64,000 nucleotides of DNA from Sandaracinaceae bacterium (lineage in GTDB: Bacteria > Myxococcota_A > Polyangia > Polyangiales > Houyiibacteriaceae): the NCBI GenBank assembly GCA_016706685.1, contig JADJJE010000001.1, positions 764,706 through 828,705 of the forward strand, read 5' to 3'. Position numbers and translations under genes: made by a program. The notes beneath the pieces are model-generated. The model was given only the letters and a program-made list of their open reading frames with translations, was not told the DNA's origin and made no database searches. This document shows positions 44,147 to 53,525 of the stretch, one piece after another. Numbering within the stretch: position 1 is the stretch's first letter; each line of letters starts with the position of its first letter.

Positions 44147-44199
44147 CTATTGAAGACTGGTCAATAGAACACTAACGGCTACTGAACTGAAGTCAATAG
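44147..44199 (-). promoter_or_regulatory. Two tandem 21-bp palindromic operators
   Basis: Site 1 (44147-44167) is CTATTGA-N7-TCAATAG and site 2 (44179-44199) is CTACTGA-N7-TCAATAG. They are 32 bp apart start to start, close to three helical turns. They lie 43-95 bp upstream of the PF10118 ATG (44104) and after the stop of the 44228 gene. This pattern is typical of a TetR- or MarR-type regulator binding as two dimers. No such regulator gene is in the window. Confidence 0.7.
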
Positions 44200-44227
44200 C
44201 CCCCCCCTGCCCGCCTCGGCCGGTTGA

Positions 44228-47218
44228 TCACGGAAGCGTCATAGGAACGAAGCGCCCCGCGGCCTCGTCCCATGCATACCGACCCTCCACACCACCCCCT
44301 TGCTCGAGAGCGCGCAGCGACGTCTTGAGCGGTCGGTAACCGTCGGTGAGGGGGATGGAGCGAGCCACGTGGACCTCGCTCGGCCGCTCGAGCTCGGGCA
44401 GCCTGCGCACGAAGGCGCTCAGCGCTTCCAGGTCGAGGGCTGGGTCGTGAGGCACGATGACGGCCACGGCCTGGTCGTACTTGCCCTCGCGGTGCCCGTA
44501 GACCACCACGCGGCGGATGGGGTCGTGGTTGTAGAGCGCGTCTTCGATGGCGCGTGAGGCGACGTCGCCGCGCTCGGTGTGCAGCACGTCCACGGCGCGG
44601 TCCACGAACCAGTAGTCGCCGTCGGCGTCGCGCCGCAGGATGTCGCGCGTCACGAACCAAGTGTCGCCCTGCTCGAACACGCCCTTGCGCAGGCGGCGCT
44701 CGCTCTCGCCCTTCTCGAGGTAGCCGTCGAACGCGGTCATGGGCTGGTCGCCGTCCACGCGCGCGATGAGCGCGCCCAGCTGGCCCACGCCGGCCGGGAT
44801 CAAGAAGCCGCGCTCGTCCTCGAGAGGCTCGCCCGAGTCGAAGTCGTAGCGCACCAGCGCGATCTCGGCGCTGCCGGGGAGCGGACGGCCCACGGCGCCC
44901 ACCTTGCGGCCCAGTGTGTTGGCGAGCACGCAGTTGCCCTCGGTGGACGCGTAGAACTCGAGCACGTGCACGTCGCCGAAGCGGTCGCGCAGCCGGCGCC
45001 AGTGGTGCGCGCGCATGCCGCTGCCCGCGAAGAGACGCACCGGGATGTTGTTGTCCACGGCGGACGGCGCCGCCTCGAGCAGCTCGCTGACCATCTCGCC
45101 GGCGTAGAACACCACGCTCGCGCCGTAGCGGCGCACCTCGGGCCAGAACAGCTCGGGTGAGAACGGGGTGCCCAGCGCCAGGCGCGCGCCGCCCACCAGC
45201 GCACCGCCCACCGTGACCAGCATGCCGGCCGCGTGGTGCAGGGGCAGGCACGAGTAGACCGTGTCCTTGGGCGTGAGCGAGGCCGCGGCTGCCGCGCCAT
45301 AGGCCGAGAAGGCCCAGCGTCGGTTGGTGATGCGCGCGGCGCGTGGCTCGTCGCTGGCACCTGCGGTGAAGATGATCATGGCCAGGTCCGACGCACGCCC
45401 CGGGTTCGGGCGGTACCAGTCCGGGATCGCCACCGCGACCGGGTCGATGGCCTCCATGTCGATGACGTCGGGGTCGAGCTTGCGTTGCTCGCCGCCGCCG
45501 CCCAGCACCAGCACGCGCCGCGAGCCACGGGGGTTGCCGAGCGCCTCCTTGGCGCGCGTGGCGTTCTCGGGGTCGCACACCACGTACTGCGCGGAGGCGC
45601 GCTCGATGGCCCGCGCCACGCTCACGCGGCGCTCGTCCGGCGAGAGCAGCACGGACACGGCGCCCAAGCGCGAGAGCGCGGTGACCACGGACAGGTAGCT
45701 GGGCCGGCCGTCCATGAGCACGGCCACGCGCTCGCCCGGGCGCACACCGCAGGCGATCAGACCGCGCACCACGTTGTCCACGCGGCGGTCCGCGTCGGCG
45801 TACGAGAACGCGCGGCCCTCCCACAAGAAGAAGGTGGCGTCCGGCATCTCACGGCGCTGCTCGGCCAGCGTGCGCCCGATGCTCACCAGCGAGTCGGCCT
45901 CGATGGCGCGCAGCGTCTGGATGCGCGGAACCTGGTAGCGCACCGTGTTGACCCAGCGCGTGAGGCTCTCGGCCGAGTCGCTCGCGCGCGACATGGCGGT
46001 CCCGACACGTCGGACCAGCGCGTCGTAGAACAGCTCGATGTCGAACTGGATGTCCTCGAAGGCCGCGTCCTCGGCCTCGAGGTGGGCCTCCTGCTGGGCG
46101 AGGCGCTGTGGCCTGCCGCCCTTGCCCTCCCGCCAGAACATCCAGTCCACCACGGTGGGCCACGTGTGGCTGAGCGCGCGCGCGCCCACCACGATGCCGA
46201 AGTGCCCGGCCTTCACCGACAGTTCGTGCACCTCGGCGTTGGGCGCCGCGCGGCGGATGGCCCGCACCGCAGGCGGCTGCGCGATGGCGTCGCGCGTACC
46301 GATGAACGCCAGCACGGGCACGGTGATGTCGGCCAGCGTGACGGTGCGGCCATCCAGAATGAACCCGCCCGAGGTCATGCGGTTGTGCACGATGAACTGG
46401 TCCACGAAGTCGCGCAGCGCAGGCCCGGGCCACGCCACGAAGCCCTCGCCGCCCAGGAAGCGCCGACGGCTCTCGCGCTTCTCGAGCGCCGCGCGGTCGT
46501 GCAGCTTCTGCACGAAGTCCACCACCTGGGTGAGCTCCTTGCGCACGCTCAGCAGCTTGAAGCCCGTGCTGGTGAGGAACCCGGGCAGGCCCGCGATGCG
46601 GTCGAGGGGATCTTGGATGGCCTTCGCCGCCGCCGAGATGAGCGGGCCCGCCAGCGCGTCGTTGAGGCCCGGCACGTTGCGGTAGATGTCCACGGGGCTA
46701 CCGAACGTGATGAGCGACTTGATGCCCTCGCTGCGCCGCAGGGCTGCGGTCTGGTAGCAGAACATGCCGCCCTGCGAGTAGCCCGCGAGGTGCACGTCGT
46801 GGCCCGTCGCGCTCAGCACTCGGTCGATGGCGTCGCTCACCGCGCCGATGTGGTCGTCGAGCGTGCGGTCCATGCCGCCCTCTTCGCGCTCGGGCGCGCC
46901 GAAGTCCACCAGCCACACGTCGAGCCCGCTGCGCAGGAGCGCCCGCACGGAGCTGATCTCGGGCGAGATGTCGTAGACCTCGCTGGTGACCATGAGCGGC
47001 GGCACCAGCAGGATGGGGGCCAACAGCCGCGGGCGGTGCTGGTCGTCGCCGTAGCGGCGCAGCTTGTAGATGCGGTCGCTGTGCACCACGCGAAAGGGAG
47101 CGTGCTCGGGGTCGGCGAAGCGCCCCACGCGCAGCAGCTCGAGGGCGTTCTGTGCCCCCATGCCGAAGCGTTCCGAGAAGGACAGCGAGGTGGGCGGAGC
47201 AGAGGGAGACGTCGGCAT
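44228..47218 (-). CDS. PhaC-like alpha/beta hydrolase fused to acyl-CoA synthetase
   Basis: A 996-aa fusion from ATG 47218. Residues about 30-360 form a PHA-synthase-like hydrolase: nucleophile elbow A-G-Y-S-Q-G-G near 145 (Ser rather than the Cys of true PHA synthases), acid in F-I-G-T-R-D near 310, and His in K-A-G-H-F-G near 340. Residues about 480-990 are an AMP-forming acyl-CoA ligase. The P-loop reads I-I-F-T-A-G-A-S-D-E-P-R, degenerate against T-S-G-T-T-G-x-P-K. The ligase also shows E-F-Y-A-S-T-E-G-N (near 760), R-D-I-L-R-R-D-A-D-G-D-Y and a C-terminal R-P-L-K-T-S. Activity could be hydrolysis plus reactivation of acyl chains; the weak P-loop leaves ligase function uncertain. It is divergent from the 47322 gene. 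Confidence 0.85.
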   Translation of the reverse strand: MPTSPSAPPTSLSFSERFGMGAQNALELLRVGRFADPEHAPFRVVHSDRIYKLRRYGDDQHRPRLLAPILLVPPLMVTSEVYDISPEISSVRALLRSGLDVWLVDFGAPEREEGGMDRTLDDHIGAVSDAIDRVLSATGHDVHLAGYSQGGMFCYQTAALRRSEGIKSLITFGSPVDIYRNVPGLNDALAGPLISAAAKAIQDPLDRIAGLPGFLTSTGFKLLSVRKELTQVVDFVQKLHDRAALEKRESRRRFLGGEGFVAWPGPALRDFVDQFIVHNRMTSGGFILDGRTVTLADITVPVLAFIGTRDAIAQPPAVRAIRRAAPNAEVHELSVKAGHFGIVVGARALSHTWPTVVDWMFWREGKGGRPQRLAQQEAHLEAEDAAFEDIQFDIELFYDALVRRVGTAMSRASDSAESLTRWVNTVRYQVPRIQTLRAIEADSLVSIGRTLAEQRREMPDATFFLWEGRAFSYADADRRVDNVVRGLIACGVRPGERVAVLMDGRPSYLSVVTALSRLGAVSVLLSPDERRVSVARAIERASAQYVVCDPENATRAKEALGNPRGSRRVLVLGGGGEQRKLDPDVIDMEAIDPVAVAIPDWYRPNPGRASDLAMIIFTAGASDEPRAARITNRRWAFSAYGAAAAASLTPKDTVYSCLPLHHAAGMLVTVGGALVGGARLALGTPFSPELFWPEVRRYGASVVFYAGEMVSELLEAAPSAVDNNIPVRLFAGSGMRAHHWRRLRDRFGDVHVLEFYASTEGNCVLANTLGRKVGAVGRPLPGSAEIALVRYDFDSGEPLEDERGFLIPAGVGQLGALIARVDGDQPMTAFDGYLEKGESERRLRKGVFEQGDTWFVTRDILRRDADGDYWFVDRAVDVLHTERGDVASRAIEDALYNHDPIRRVVVYGHREGKYDQAVAVIVPHDPALDLEALSAFVRRLPELERPSEVHVARSIPLTDGYRPLKTSLRALEQGGGVEGRYAWDEAAGRFVPMTLP

Positions 47219-47321
47219 GAGGGCGCGCTCGGGTTCGGGGCGTGGTGCGAGGTCACGCGTCGGCGTGCGCGACCAAGCGCAGAGACTACCATGCGTTCTC
47301 CCGCCCCTCGGGCAGAACCCC

Positions 47322-49442
47322 ATGACGTTCAGCGCGCTCCCAGAATGGCTGGTCGCCACCCGTGAGTCGCTGCGCGACGAGCTGGGCTCGTTGTCCGAAG
47401 ACGAGAGCCTGCTGTTCGCCGAGGCGACCGAGGCGCTGCGAGACGCACCGTATCGTGTGTACCCCCTGGGCGAGCGCGCGGGCGACGCCGCGCTGCTGAG
47501 TGGGCTGCTGAGCCTGCGCCTGCACGTGATGCACGAGTCGCTGAACCCGCTGGTCACCAGCGAGCGGGCCGTGGCGAGCGCACGGCGGCTGACGCTGTTT
47601 CTCTACGAGCGCGAGCTGCGTGAGCGGGCCGCCCACCACGAGCGCACGCTGCAGTCGGAGCCGGAGCGCGGGCGCGGGAAGCGCCACGCCGCCCTGGACC
47701 TGGTGGGCCTGCGCTACGACACCCTGGCCGCGCTGAACCCGCCGCCTCGTGCCCTGCTGGAGGCGTCCAGCCACGAGTCCGGGGCGCTGGTGCCGCACGC
47801 CGATCCCCTGGCTCCGGCCTCCCTCGCGGGGCTGGTGGAGCGCTGGGAGCGCGCGCGCGCCGCCGAGACGCTGCCGGCGTACCTGCGCAAGAAGCTGGCG
47901 CAGAACATCGACTTCTTCCGCCACGGCTTCAGCCTGCCCGCCTACTGGTGGCGCCGGCGTCGCATCCGGCGCGCGCTCACGCCCGCGCTGCGCGAGAACC
48001 CCGTGGTCATGGAGACCTACTTCGCCATCGAGCAGGTGGGCCCCATCATCGACGGCTTCGTGTTCCGCGCCAGCGGCAGCAAGCTGAGCCGCGCAGCAGG
48101 CGTGGCCGACTTCGCGTTCCTCTACATGCAGATGGCCGACGAGCTGGTGGACAACCTGGTGCACCACTTGGGCGCCGACGGCGTGCAGGCCCTGGTGGCC
48201 GAGCACTATCCGCGCTCGCTGCGTGGGGCCCTGCTGATCCCTTTCGAGAACCTGAGCGACGAGGCGCTGCTGGCCGCTGGCCTCGACCCGGCCACGCCCA
48301 TCCCGAAGTACCACGTGAGCTTCTCCGGGATGATGAGCCTGCTGCGCGACCTGCGCGGCCTGCTGGTGCTGGAGACCAAGAGCGCGGAGGCGGCGGGCTG
48401 CCCACGCGTGGCGGCCGAGCTGCAGGACTTCTTCCACCACTGCTTCGGCACGTACCTGGACGAGCTCTACCTGCCTGCCATCACACGCCCCGGGCAGACG
48501 CTGGATCAGCTGCCGCTGTCCGACGTGCAGTGGCACTTCTTCCGCAAGAACAACCTGGTGATGATGCGCTACATGGCGCTGCGGGCGCGGCTCACGGGGC
48601 TAGACCCCGCGGCGCACGGGCTGTCGCTGCAGCGCTGGGGCTACCTGCTGGCCACGTTCCAGGTGTTCGACGACATGAAAGACGTGTGGGTGGACTTCGG
48701 CTTCCAGCCCAACTACGCGCTGCAGAGCGCGGCGTCGCTGTTCCCGGAGGAGTACGCCTGGCTGGGCACCAACCTGGCGCTGGCGTCCGCCGGGAGCGCC
48801 GCACCCGCAGGCGTCACGCGCGACGAGGTGACCTGGCTGAACGCGCACGCGCCGCGCACCATCCTGCACTGCTTCCGGCTCAGCCGGCTGATGGCCCTCT
48901 TCTGCTTCGACTACCTCGCGATGTACGCGTGGGATCACCGCTGGCGGAAGAACTGGATGAGCCGCTACCGCGCGTTCAACCCGGAGGGGCCGAGCGAGTC
49001 GGCGGCGCGCGCGTGGCTGGACTCGGGGCGGCAGACCGCAGCCACGGGGCACGCGCCCGTGGACACGTTCTTCGCGCTGTGCCGAGAGCTGGCGGCGCTG
49101 GGTGACGACGTGGACCGTGACGAACGGCTCGCGTTCCTGCTGGACGCCGTGGCCTACGAGCACCCCGGCAGCGTCTACCGCGCCACGCTGCCGAGCCCGC
49201 GGCGCTTCTACCGCTACGCCACGCTGCGGATGATGCTGCCCGCGCGCGAGAAAGTGGCGCTGCTGCGGCGCTGGCTGCGTCAGAACGCGCCCGCCGTGCG
49301 CGCTGGGCTCGCCACCCTGCGCGCCGTGGAGGGCCCGGCAGCGCCGCACGCACGCGCTTTGGCGCGCTCGTTGGAAGCCATGCTGGAGGGCGGCCTCACG
49401 CGGGCGCCCGAACGCGACAACGAGCTGGTCAGTCGTCCTTGA
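47322..49442 (+). CDS. Large helical protein with isoprenoid-synthase-like Asp motifs
   Basis: A 706-aa, almost entirely helical protein with no signal peptide. Two acidic motifs recall class I isoprenoid synthases: M-A-D-E-L-V-D-N near residue 272 and F-Q-V-F-D-D-M-K-D-V-W near 449, the latter very like the second Asp-rich F-Q-x-x-D-D-x-x-D of prenyl synthases. The separation of about 175 residues is also reasonable. However, the chain is twice the usual length and other family motifs are not evident, so this is a hypothesis. It starts at ATG 47322, divergent by 103 bp from the hydrolase/ligase fusion, and overlaps the converging ACT gene by 14 bp. It may act in the same lipid pathway. Confidence 0.6.
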   Translation: MTFSALPEWLVATRESLRDELGSLSEDESLLFAEATEALRDAPYRVYPLGERAGDAALLSGLLSLRLHVMHESLNPLVTSERAVASARRLTLFLYERELRERAAHHERTLQSEPERGRGKRHAALDLVGLRYDTLAALNPPPRALLEASSHESGALVPHADPLAPASLAGLVERWERARAAETLPAYLRKKLAQNIDFFRHGFSLPAYWWRRRRIRRALTPALRENPVVMETYFAIEQVGPIIDGFVFRASGSKLSRAAGVADFAFLYMQMADELVDNLVHHLGADGVQALVAEHYPRSLRGALLIPFENLSDEALLAAGLDPATPIPKYHVSFSGMMSLLRDLRGLLVLETKSAEAAGCPRVAAELQDFFHHCFGTYLDELYLPAITRPGQTLDQLPLSDVQWHFFRKNNLVMMRYMALRARLTGLDPAAHGLSLQRWGYLLATFQVFDDMKDVWVDFGFQPNYALQSAASLFPEEYAWLGTNLALASAGSAAPAGVTRDEVTWLNAHAPRTILHCFRLSRLMALFCFDYLAMYAWDHRWRKNWMSRYRAFNPEGPSESAARAWLDSGRQTAATGHAPVDTFFALCRELAALGDDVDRDERLAFLLDAVAYEHPGSVYRATLPSPRRFYRYATLRMMLPAREKVALLRRWLRQNAPAVRAGLATLRAVEGPAAPHARALARSLEAMLEGGLTRAPERDNELVSRP

Positions 49443-49947
49443 GCGTGATGTCGACCATCAGGTCGGCCGCCACGGCCTCGATGGCGGCGCGGACATTGCG
49501 CACCGGCAGGTCGCCCGGCAGGTGAAGCGTGGCCGCCGCCTTGAAGAGCAGCTCGCCCGACATGGGCGCGCCCTCGCAGGCGGTCTCGAGCGACTCCACG
49601 TTGACGCCCAGCTCGGCGAGCGCGCGCGAAACCGCCTGCACGATGCCCGGGCGGTCGGCACCCACCAGGTCGAGCTCGATGGTCTTGCGGGGCTCGGCGT
49701 CCTTGGCCGCGACGCCACGTTGCACCACCACGTGCAGGGCCTCGGTGGTGAGCGCCGTCAGCGCCTGCTGGAGCGCCACGGCCGAGCCGTCTTCCACCGT
49801 GGCGCGCACCACACCGGCGAACTGCCCTGCGAGGTGCGAGAGGCTGCTCTCGACCCAGCTGCCGCCGTGAGCGGCGATGGTGCGGGAGAGAGACTCAACG
49901 AGCCCGGGACGATCCGGCCCGACGATAGTGATCACGAGCGACTGCAT
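49429..49947 (-). CDS. Tandem ACT-domain regulatory protein (GcvR-like)
   Basis: A 172-aa protein made of two ACT domains, about 1-82 (L-V-I-T-I-V-G-P-D-R-P-G-L-V-E-S-L) and 92-170 (I-E-L-D-L-V-G-A-D-R-P-G-I-V-Q-A-V). The D-R-P-G turn in each is the ligand-binding loop. Size and layout match GcvR, the glycine-cleavage repressor partner, and related stand-alone ACT proteins. No gcv genes or GcvA are nearby, so the ligand and partner are unknown. It converges on and overlaps the 47322 gene by 14 bp. Confidence 0.85.
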   Translation of the reverse strand: MQSLVITIVGPDRPGLVESLSRTIAAHGGSWVESSLSHLAGQFAGVVRATVEDGSAVALQQALTALTTEALHVVVQRGVAAKDAEPRKTIELDLVGADRPGIVQAVSRALAELGVNVESLETACEGAPMSGELLFKAAATLHLPGDLPVRNVRAAIEAVAADLMVDITLKDD

Positions 49948-49984
49948 GCGCGCAGCATACGCGATCGACGCGGGGTGCCGAAAC

Positions 49985-50803
49985 TTATGCCACCACCCCG
50001 AACGCCCGCCGCAGGAGCGCAGGATCCAGCCCGTGCAGGCGCCGCACGGTGGTGGCGTCGGCGGCCCGCACGTCCCCCTCGAGGCGCACGCGGTGGCGCA
50101 GCACCAGGTCCCCCGCAGCCGTCACGCCCACGGGCCGGGACTGCACCTCCACGAGCTCGTCCGCGCCGACACCACCGCGAAACACGATCTGCTCGGCCAC
50201 GGGCTCGAGCGCGAGCGGGTCGAGGCCGGCCCGCACCATGACGCGCGAGGTGGCCTCGTCGCACCAGTCCACGTAGGCCGGGTGGTTGGCGTGCCCGAGC
50301 GGGTCCATGGACGTGTAGAAGGGCCGCAGGCTGAACACGTCGGTCGGCCCGCTGGCCTCCTCGAACGCGGGCAGCTCCACCCCCTGCCCCTCGTCGTGCT
50401 CGGGGAAGGCCTGCGTCACCGACTCGGGGGCGCGCACGGGCGTGCGAGCGCGCAGGTCGATGTGCACCCACTCCTGCGTGGCTTCGGCCACCAAGCCGCC
50501 CGCGTCGTCGAGGAGGCGCACCTCGCGGCTGCTGATCATTTCGCGCCGAAAGCGGCACACCCAAGTGCGCGCGTGCAGCGGCTCGCCGTAGTAGGTCTCG
50601 CGGTGGTGACGGACCGTCATGGTGCGCACCACGAACGCGGTGCCCGCTTCACTGAAGCGCCGGGCCGACCAACCCGCGCGGCTGCTCGCCCCCACGGCGG
50701 CCTCCTGGAACGCGCGCCACAGGTCACCCGCGCGGGCAGCGTCACGAGCGCTGAATGCGTGGCGAGGGAGCGCGACGGGGAATTCCCAGACGGGTTCGGT
50801 CAT
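49985..50803 (-). CDS. Tandem hot-dog acyl-ACP/acyl-CoA thioesterase
   Basis: A 272-aa double hot-dog protein from ATG 50803. The first domain (about 10-140) has the H-R-E-T-Y-Y-G-E-P-L-H-A-R-T-W strand pair. The second (about 155-270) has S-M-D-P-L-G-H-A-N-H-P-A-Y-V-D-W, in which the Asp and Asn/His of 4HBT-type thioesterases are visible. It resembles acyl-ACP thioesterases that release free fatty acids, or 4-hydroxybenzoyl-CoA-type enzymes. A longer upstream frame overlaps the divergent kinase and is rejected. It fits the lipid-rich neighbourhood. Confidence 0.82.
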   Translation of the reverse strand: MTEPVWEFPVALPRHAFSARDAARAGDLWRAFQEAAVGASSRAGWSARRFSEAGTAFVVRTMTVRHHRETYYGEPLHARTWVCRFRREMISSREVRLLDDAGGLVAEATQEWVHIDLRARTPVRAPESVTQAFPEHDEGQGVELPAFEEASGPTDVFSLRPFYTSMDPLGHANHPAYVDWCDEATSRVMVRAGLDPLALEPVAEQIVFRGGVGADELVEVQSRPVGVTAAGDLVLRHRVRLEGDVRAADATTVRRLHGLDPALLRRAFGVVA

Positions 50804-50868
50804 GCTCGGGGCGTAGCGTAACGCGGCGACAGCCACCAGCCGTCCGCGTGCTAGAGTCGCGGCAGTAC

Positions 50869-52263
50869 ATGGGTACCTCCACGCCACCCCCTGGACGTCC
50901 CGACTCCCGCACCATTCGGGAGTCGCGCCCCATCCCGGACACCAACTCGTTCGGCCGGGTGGCCGTGCCACGGCAGGTCGCCGAGATCGACAAGCTGATC
51001 ACCACGGTGACCAGCCCTGCCGCGCAGCGGCTGGTGCACCGGCGCCACCTGGCGTCCGGTGGCATGGGCGAGGTGTCGGAGGTGCGCGACGCAGGCCTCG
51101 AGCGCCTGGTGGCCCGCAAGACCATCCACAAGGGCATGGACGACTCGCGCTCGCTCCTGTCGTTCGTGCGCGAGGCGCGCGTCACCGGTCAGCTCGAGCA
51201 CCCGCACATCGTGCCCGTGCACGAGATCGGCATCGGCGAAGACGGGCGCCTGTTCTTCACCATGAAGCGCGTGGACGGCGCCAACCTGCGCGCCATGATC
51301 CGCACGTTGCCGCCCAAGCGGCTGTCGCATCACACGCTCATCGACTTGGTGGACATCGTGATCAAGGTCTGCCAAGCGCTGGCCTTCGCGCACAGCCGCG
51401 GGGTCATCCACCTGGACGTGAAGGCGTCCAACGTCATGGTCGGTGACTTCGGCGAGGTCTACCTCATGGACTGGGGCGTGGCCCGCATCCTCGAAGAGCG
51501 CACGCATGGCGCCCTGCCCGACGACATGACGCGCGTGAGCTCCACGGAGCCCGAGGTGGACCACGGGCCTGCCATCGTGGGCACCCCCAGCTACATGGCG
51601 CCCGAGCAGGCGCTGGGCGACGACGCGCACATCGACGGCCGCGCCGACGTGTTCGCCGTGGGCTCCATGCTCTACGAGATCCTGACGCGCCGCCCGCCCT
51701 ACCAGGCAGACACGGTGCTCGCCACGCTGGTCATGGCGGCGTCCTCGCGTCACCCCTCGCTCGAGTCGCTGCTCGGCCCCACAGACGTGCCGCCCGAGCT
51801 GGCGCGCATCGTGACCCGGGCCATGAACCCGGACCTGGACGAGCGCTACCCCAGCGTGGAGGAGCTGCGCGAAGACCTGGTGCGCTTCTCGCGCGGCGGC
51901 GGCGAGTTCCCCACGCGTGTCTACGAGGCGGGCACGGTCATCACCCAGGAGGGCGCGCCCGGCAGCGAGGCGTTCTTCATCGTCTCCGGCACGTGCGAGG
52001 TCGAGATCCAAGGGCGGCGCATCCGCGAGATGGGCCCCGGCGACGCGTTCGGTGAGATGGCCATCCTGAGCCCCGGGCCCCGCACGGCCACGGTGCGCGC
52101 CCAGACCGAGGTCATCGTGGAAGTGGTCAACGGCGCGGCGCTGGCCCAGGAGCTGAACACCATGAAGCCCTGGATGAGCATGTTCGTGCGCACCTTGGCC
52201 GACCGCTTCCGGGAGCGCGACGCCCTCGCCCGCCACAAGAGCTCTCACCCGCCCAGCGAGTAG
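50869..52263 (+). CDS. Ser/Thr kinase fused to a cyclic-nucleotide-binding domain
   Basis: A 464-aa protein from ATG 50869. The kinase domain (about 60-335) has A-S-G-G-M-G-E-V (near 64), V-A-R-K (Lys near 83), H-L-D-V-K-A-S-N (near 183) and D-W-G in place of D-F-G (near 204), then A-P-E. The HLD and DWG variants recur in myxobacterial kinases and keep the catalytic Asp residues. A cyclic-nucleotide-binding domain follows (about 345-455), with the phosphate-binding cassette F-G-E-M-A-I-L-S-P-G-P-R-T-A-T-V, whose Glu and Arg are those used to bind cAMP or cGMP. This suggests nucleotide-gated kinase activity in the cytoplasm. Confidence 0.92.
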   Translation: MGTSTPPPGRPDSRTIRESRPIPDTNSFGRVAVPRQVAEIDKLITTVTSPAAQRLVHRRHLASGGMGEVSEVRDAGLERLVARKTIHKGMDDSRSLLSFVREARVTGQLEHPHIVPVHEIGIGEDGRLFFTMKRVDGANLRAMIRTLPPKRLSHHTLIDLVDIVIKVCQALAFAHSRGVIHLDVKASNVMVGDFGEVYLMDWGVARILEERTHGALPDDMTRVSSTEPEVDHGPAIVGTPSYMAPEQALGDDAHIDGRADVFAVGSMLYEILTRRPPYQADTVLATLVMAASSRHPSLESLLGPTDVPPELARIVTRAMNPDLDERYPSVEELREDLVRFSRGGGEFPTRVYEAGTVITQEGAPGSEAFFIVSGTCEVEIQGRRIREMGPGDAFGEMAILSPGPRTATVRAQTEVIVEVVNGAALAQELNTMKPWMSMFVRTLADRFRERDALARHKSSHPPSE

Positions 52264-52336
52264 CAGGTTCCCCCGCGGACACGGCGCCTTTCGGGCCCTG
52301 CTTGACGAACGCCCCGAGGATGCGCACCCGTGTGGC

Positions 52337-53494
52337 ATGTCATCCCCTGCGCGCCCCCTCCCCAATTCGCCACAGCCGTCGCGCTCTGACGACGTGGCTC
52401 CGGCGTCGCGCGGGCGCTGGACCTTCCGCCTCGGCCGCTGGCTGGGCATCGACGTGTACGTGCACGCCACCTTCCTGGCGTTGCTCGCGTTCTTCGCCCT
52501 GCGCGACGGGATGAGCCTGGGGGCCGCGGCCGGCGCGGCGCAGCTGGCGTGGATGGTGGCGCTGTTCGGCTTCGTGGTGCTGCACGAGTACGGCCACGCG
52601 CTCGCCGCGCGCTACTTCGGCATCGGCACGCAGGACATCACGCTCTACCCCATCGGCGGAGTGGCGCGCCTCGACTCCATGCCGCGCTCGCCCGGGGCGG
52701 AGCTCATCGTCGCCGCGGCCGGCCCGTTCGTGAACATCGCGCTCGCGTTCGGGTTCGCGCTCTATCACACGGTCAGCGCGGGCACGGGCGGCTCGGCCTT
52801 CAGCGCCAGCGGTGAGCTCACCCTGCCGCTACAGCTGGCCGTGGTGAACCTGGGCCTCGGCCTGTTCAACCTGGTGCCCGCGTTCCCCATGGACGGTGGG
52901 CGCATCCTGCGCGCGCTGCTGGCCACGGGCGGCAACCGCGTGCGCGCCACCGTCTGGGCCGCGCGCGTGGGCCGTGTGCTGGCGCTGGGCTTCGTGGTGG
53001 CAGGGCTGTTCGGCAACCCCATGCTCATGCTGCTGGGCGCGTTCGTGTGGTTCGGCGCAGGTGCCGAGGCCAGCGGCGTGGCGCGCGAGGAGCAGCTGCG
53101 CGGCGCCTCCGTGCAGCAGGCCATGTCGCGGCGCTTCCTCACGTTGTCTCCGTGGACACGCATCCGCGAGCTGGCGCAGCAGGACCTGGACGTCACGCTG
53201 CTGCAGGACGGCGTCTTCCCCGTCTCGAGCGGAGGCGCGGTGGTGGGCATGGTCACGGCCGACGCGCTCCAAGAAGCCCTCCACCTGCACGGCGGCGATG
53301 CCTACGTGGCCGACGTGATGACGCGCGACATCGTGTGCGTGCGCCCCTCCGACGAGCTGGGGCTCACGCTGCGCACCCTGCAGAGCCGCGCGCTGGGCGC
53401 CGCCCCGGTGGTGCTGGCCGGACGCCTGGTGGGCATGCTCACCCTGCGTGGGGTCGCGACCTTCGCGAGCGGCATGCGGCTGCAGCAGGCGTGA
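52337..53494 (+). CDS. Site-2 protease (M50) with CBS domains
   Basis: A 385-aa intramembrane metalloprotease. The zinc motif H-E-Y-G-H lies in the second membrane segment (near residue 84), and the partner motif N-L-V-P-A-F-P-M-D-G-G-R near 180 supplies the third ligand. Five or so membrane segments span about 35-245. Two CBS domains occupy about 260-380 (A-M-S-R-R-F-L-T-L-S-P-W and V-M-T-R-D-I-V-C-V-R-P). This is the Rip3/SpoIVFB-with-CBS architecture. Such proteases cut membrane-bound regulators; CBS domains may sense adenine nucleotides. The substrate is unknown. It is 73 bp downstream of the cyclic-nucleotide kinase on the same strand. Confidence 0.92.
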   Translation: MSSPARPLPNSPQPSRSDDVAPASRGRWTFRLGRWLGIDVYVHATFLALLAFFALRDGMSLGAAAGAAQLAWMVALFGFVVLHEYGHALAARYFGIGTQDITLYPIGGVARLDSMPRSPGAELIVAAAGPFVNIALAFGFALYHTVSAGTGGSAFSASGELTLPLQLAVVNLGLGLFNLVPAFPMDGGRILRALLATGGNRVRATVWAARVGRVLALGFVVAGLFGNPMLMLLGAFVWFGAGAEASGVAREEQLRGASVQQAMSRRFLTLSPWTRIRELAQQDLDVTLLQDGVFPVSSGGAVVGMVTADALQEALHLHGGDAYVADVMTRDIVCVRPSDELGLTLRTLQSRALGAAPVVLAGRLVGMLTLRGVATFASGMRLQQA

Positions 53495-53525
53495 GCGCGG
53501 CCCACGCCCGCGGGCCTCTCCACGG

